Assembly (NCBI GenBank): GCA_018064545.1
Contig: JAGHUY010000034.1
Span: forward strand, 1 to 5,728
Direction of reading: 5' to 3'
From: Candidatus Apopatosoma intestinale
GTDB taxonomy: Bacteria; Bacillota; Clostridia; Oscillospirales; CAG-272
DNA length: 5,728 bases
Shown here: positions 5,047 through 5,728 of the stretch, piece after piece
How positions within the stretch are numbered: position 1 is the first letter of the stretch
Layout of the letters: each line of letters begins with the position of its first letter
Notes under the pieces: generated by a model
Seen by the model: the letters and a program-made list of their open reading frames with translations, nothing else
Database searches by the model: none
What the model was told of the DNA's origin: nothing
Made by a program: the position numbers and the translations under genes

Positions 5047-5728
5047 ATGAGGAGGACACTCGGCCTTTCGATTCCTTTTGAATATCTGACGGATGAGTAT
5101 TTTGAAAATTGCCGCGAAAACGGCTTCGGCGCGTTTGAACTCTCCGTAGCGTATGACAAGTATGCCTGTCTGGACCTGCCGAAAATAGGAAAGAGCGCAC
5201 GGGAAAACGGTCTTGACACGTGGTCGTTCCACCTGCCGTTTCAGCCGTTTGACATGCTGAATATCGCTGGACTTTCGCGGGAACTGCGCGAAAATTCCGT
5301 AAACTATCTTTCGGAATGGCTGAAAAAGGCCGCCGACGCGGGCTTTCGCTACGCGGTGATCCACCCGAGCGGGGAACCGATCGCTGAGGAGCAACGGGAA
5401 GAATCCATGCTCGGCGCAATGGACAGTCTGTCCGTCCTTGCCGACGTCTGCGACCGGGCAGGTATTGTGCTTGCCGTCGAAAACCTGCCGCGCACGTGCC
5501 TCGGCAACTGCTCGGACGAAATTTTGCGGCTGATTTCCGTCTCACCGTCTTTGCGTGTCTGCTTTGATACCAATCATCTTCTCATTCAGGATCACATAAG
5601 CTTCATGGAGGCGATCAAGGAGAAACTCGTCACGGTGCATGTATCGGATTATGATTTACAAAACGAACGCCATTGGCTCCCCGGTGAGGGAAAGACCGAC
5701 TGGGTGAGCGTAATGGACAAATTTGATG
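5047..5728 (+). CDS. Xylose-isomerase-like TIM-barrel protein (AP endonuclease 2 family), 3' end cut off
   Basis: The first 227 codons are present and the frame stays open to the window edge, so the gene is truncated by the window and not necessarily broken. The protein belongs to the xylose-isomerase-like / AP_endonuc_2 TIM-barrel superfamily, which contains sugar isomerases, epimerases, inosose dehydratases and glycoside lyases that use divalent metal ions. Visible strand ends carrying likely metal or substrate residues are H62 (WSFHLPF), H106 (AVIHPSGE), E145 (AVENLPRT), D174 and H177 (CFDTNHL), H198 (VHVSDYD), and H209/E214 (HWLPGEGKTDW). The final metal-binding Glu of the family should lie beyond the window. 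It has no signal peptide. It is the second gene of the operon with the Gfo/Idh/MocA dehydrogenase, and this pairing suggests sequential steps on one sugar or polyol. True DNA-repair endonuclease IV is unlikely in this context. The exact reaction is unknown. Confidence 0.92.
   Translation, partial: MRRTLGLSIPFEYLTDEYFENCRENGFGAFELSVAYDKYACLDLPKIGKSARENGLDTWSFHLPFQPFDMLNIAGLSRELRENSVNYLSEWLKKAADAGFRYAVIHPSGEPIAEEQREESMLGAMDSLSVLADVCDRAGIVLAVENLPRTCLGNCSDEILRLISVSPSLRVCFDTNHLLIQDHISFMEAIKEKLVTVHVSDYDLQNERHWLPGEGKTDWVSVMDKFD

Overview
The window looks like chromosomal DNA of an anaerobic, low-to-medium GC member of the Bacillota (class Clostridia is my inference). The reasons are strong AGGAGG-type ribosome binding sites, sigmaA-type promoters with 17-bp spacers, U-tailed terminators, a reverse-type rubrerythrin, and a compact Rieske-tailed FAD oxidoreductase of a kind I associate with clostridia. 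All seven genes read on the + strand. I see no mobile element, tRNA, rRNA or CRISPR.

Layout. (1) 189-1484: an FAD-dependent oxidoreductase with a very short C-terminal Rieske [2Fe-2S] cluster module, closed by a strong terminator at 1495-1544. (2) A near-consensus promoter at 1557-1585 drives a tight three-gene unit. It holds a DUF1294 membrane protein (1608-1901), an unrecognised 80-residue two-helix membrane protein (1914-2156) and a nucleoside-phosphorylase-like protein (2172-2930). (3) 3035-3583: a reverse-type rubrerythrin (peroxide/oxygen detoxification) with its own extended -10 promoter and two Fur/PerR-like inverted repeats between the promoter and the ribosome binding site. A terminator follows at 3602-3634. 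(4) An extended -10 promoter at 3680-3708 with an imperfect palindrome over the start site precedes a Gfo/Idh/MocA dehydrogenase with a cysteine-rich insert (3752-5020). It is followed 26 nt later by a xylose-isomerase-like TIM-barrel protein (5047 to the window end, cut off).

How they may work together. The first and third units both look like redox or oxygen-defence functions, but they are separate transcription units. The last pair combines an NAD(P)-dependent sugar/polyol dehydrogenase with a metal-dependent TIM-barrel isomerase/lyase. That combination occurs in inositol catabolism and in oxidation-assisted (3-keto sugar) deglycosylation such as the DgpA/DgpC system, so a role in sugar or glycoside modification is likely, with unknown substrate. 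The most notable regulatory signals are the paired Fur/PerR-like sites before rubrerythrin and the palindrome over the start of the dehydrogenase operon. I did not identify a clearly new multi-gene system.
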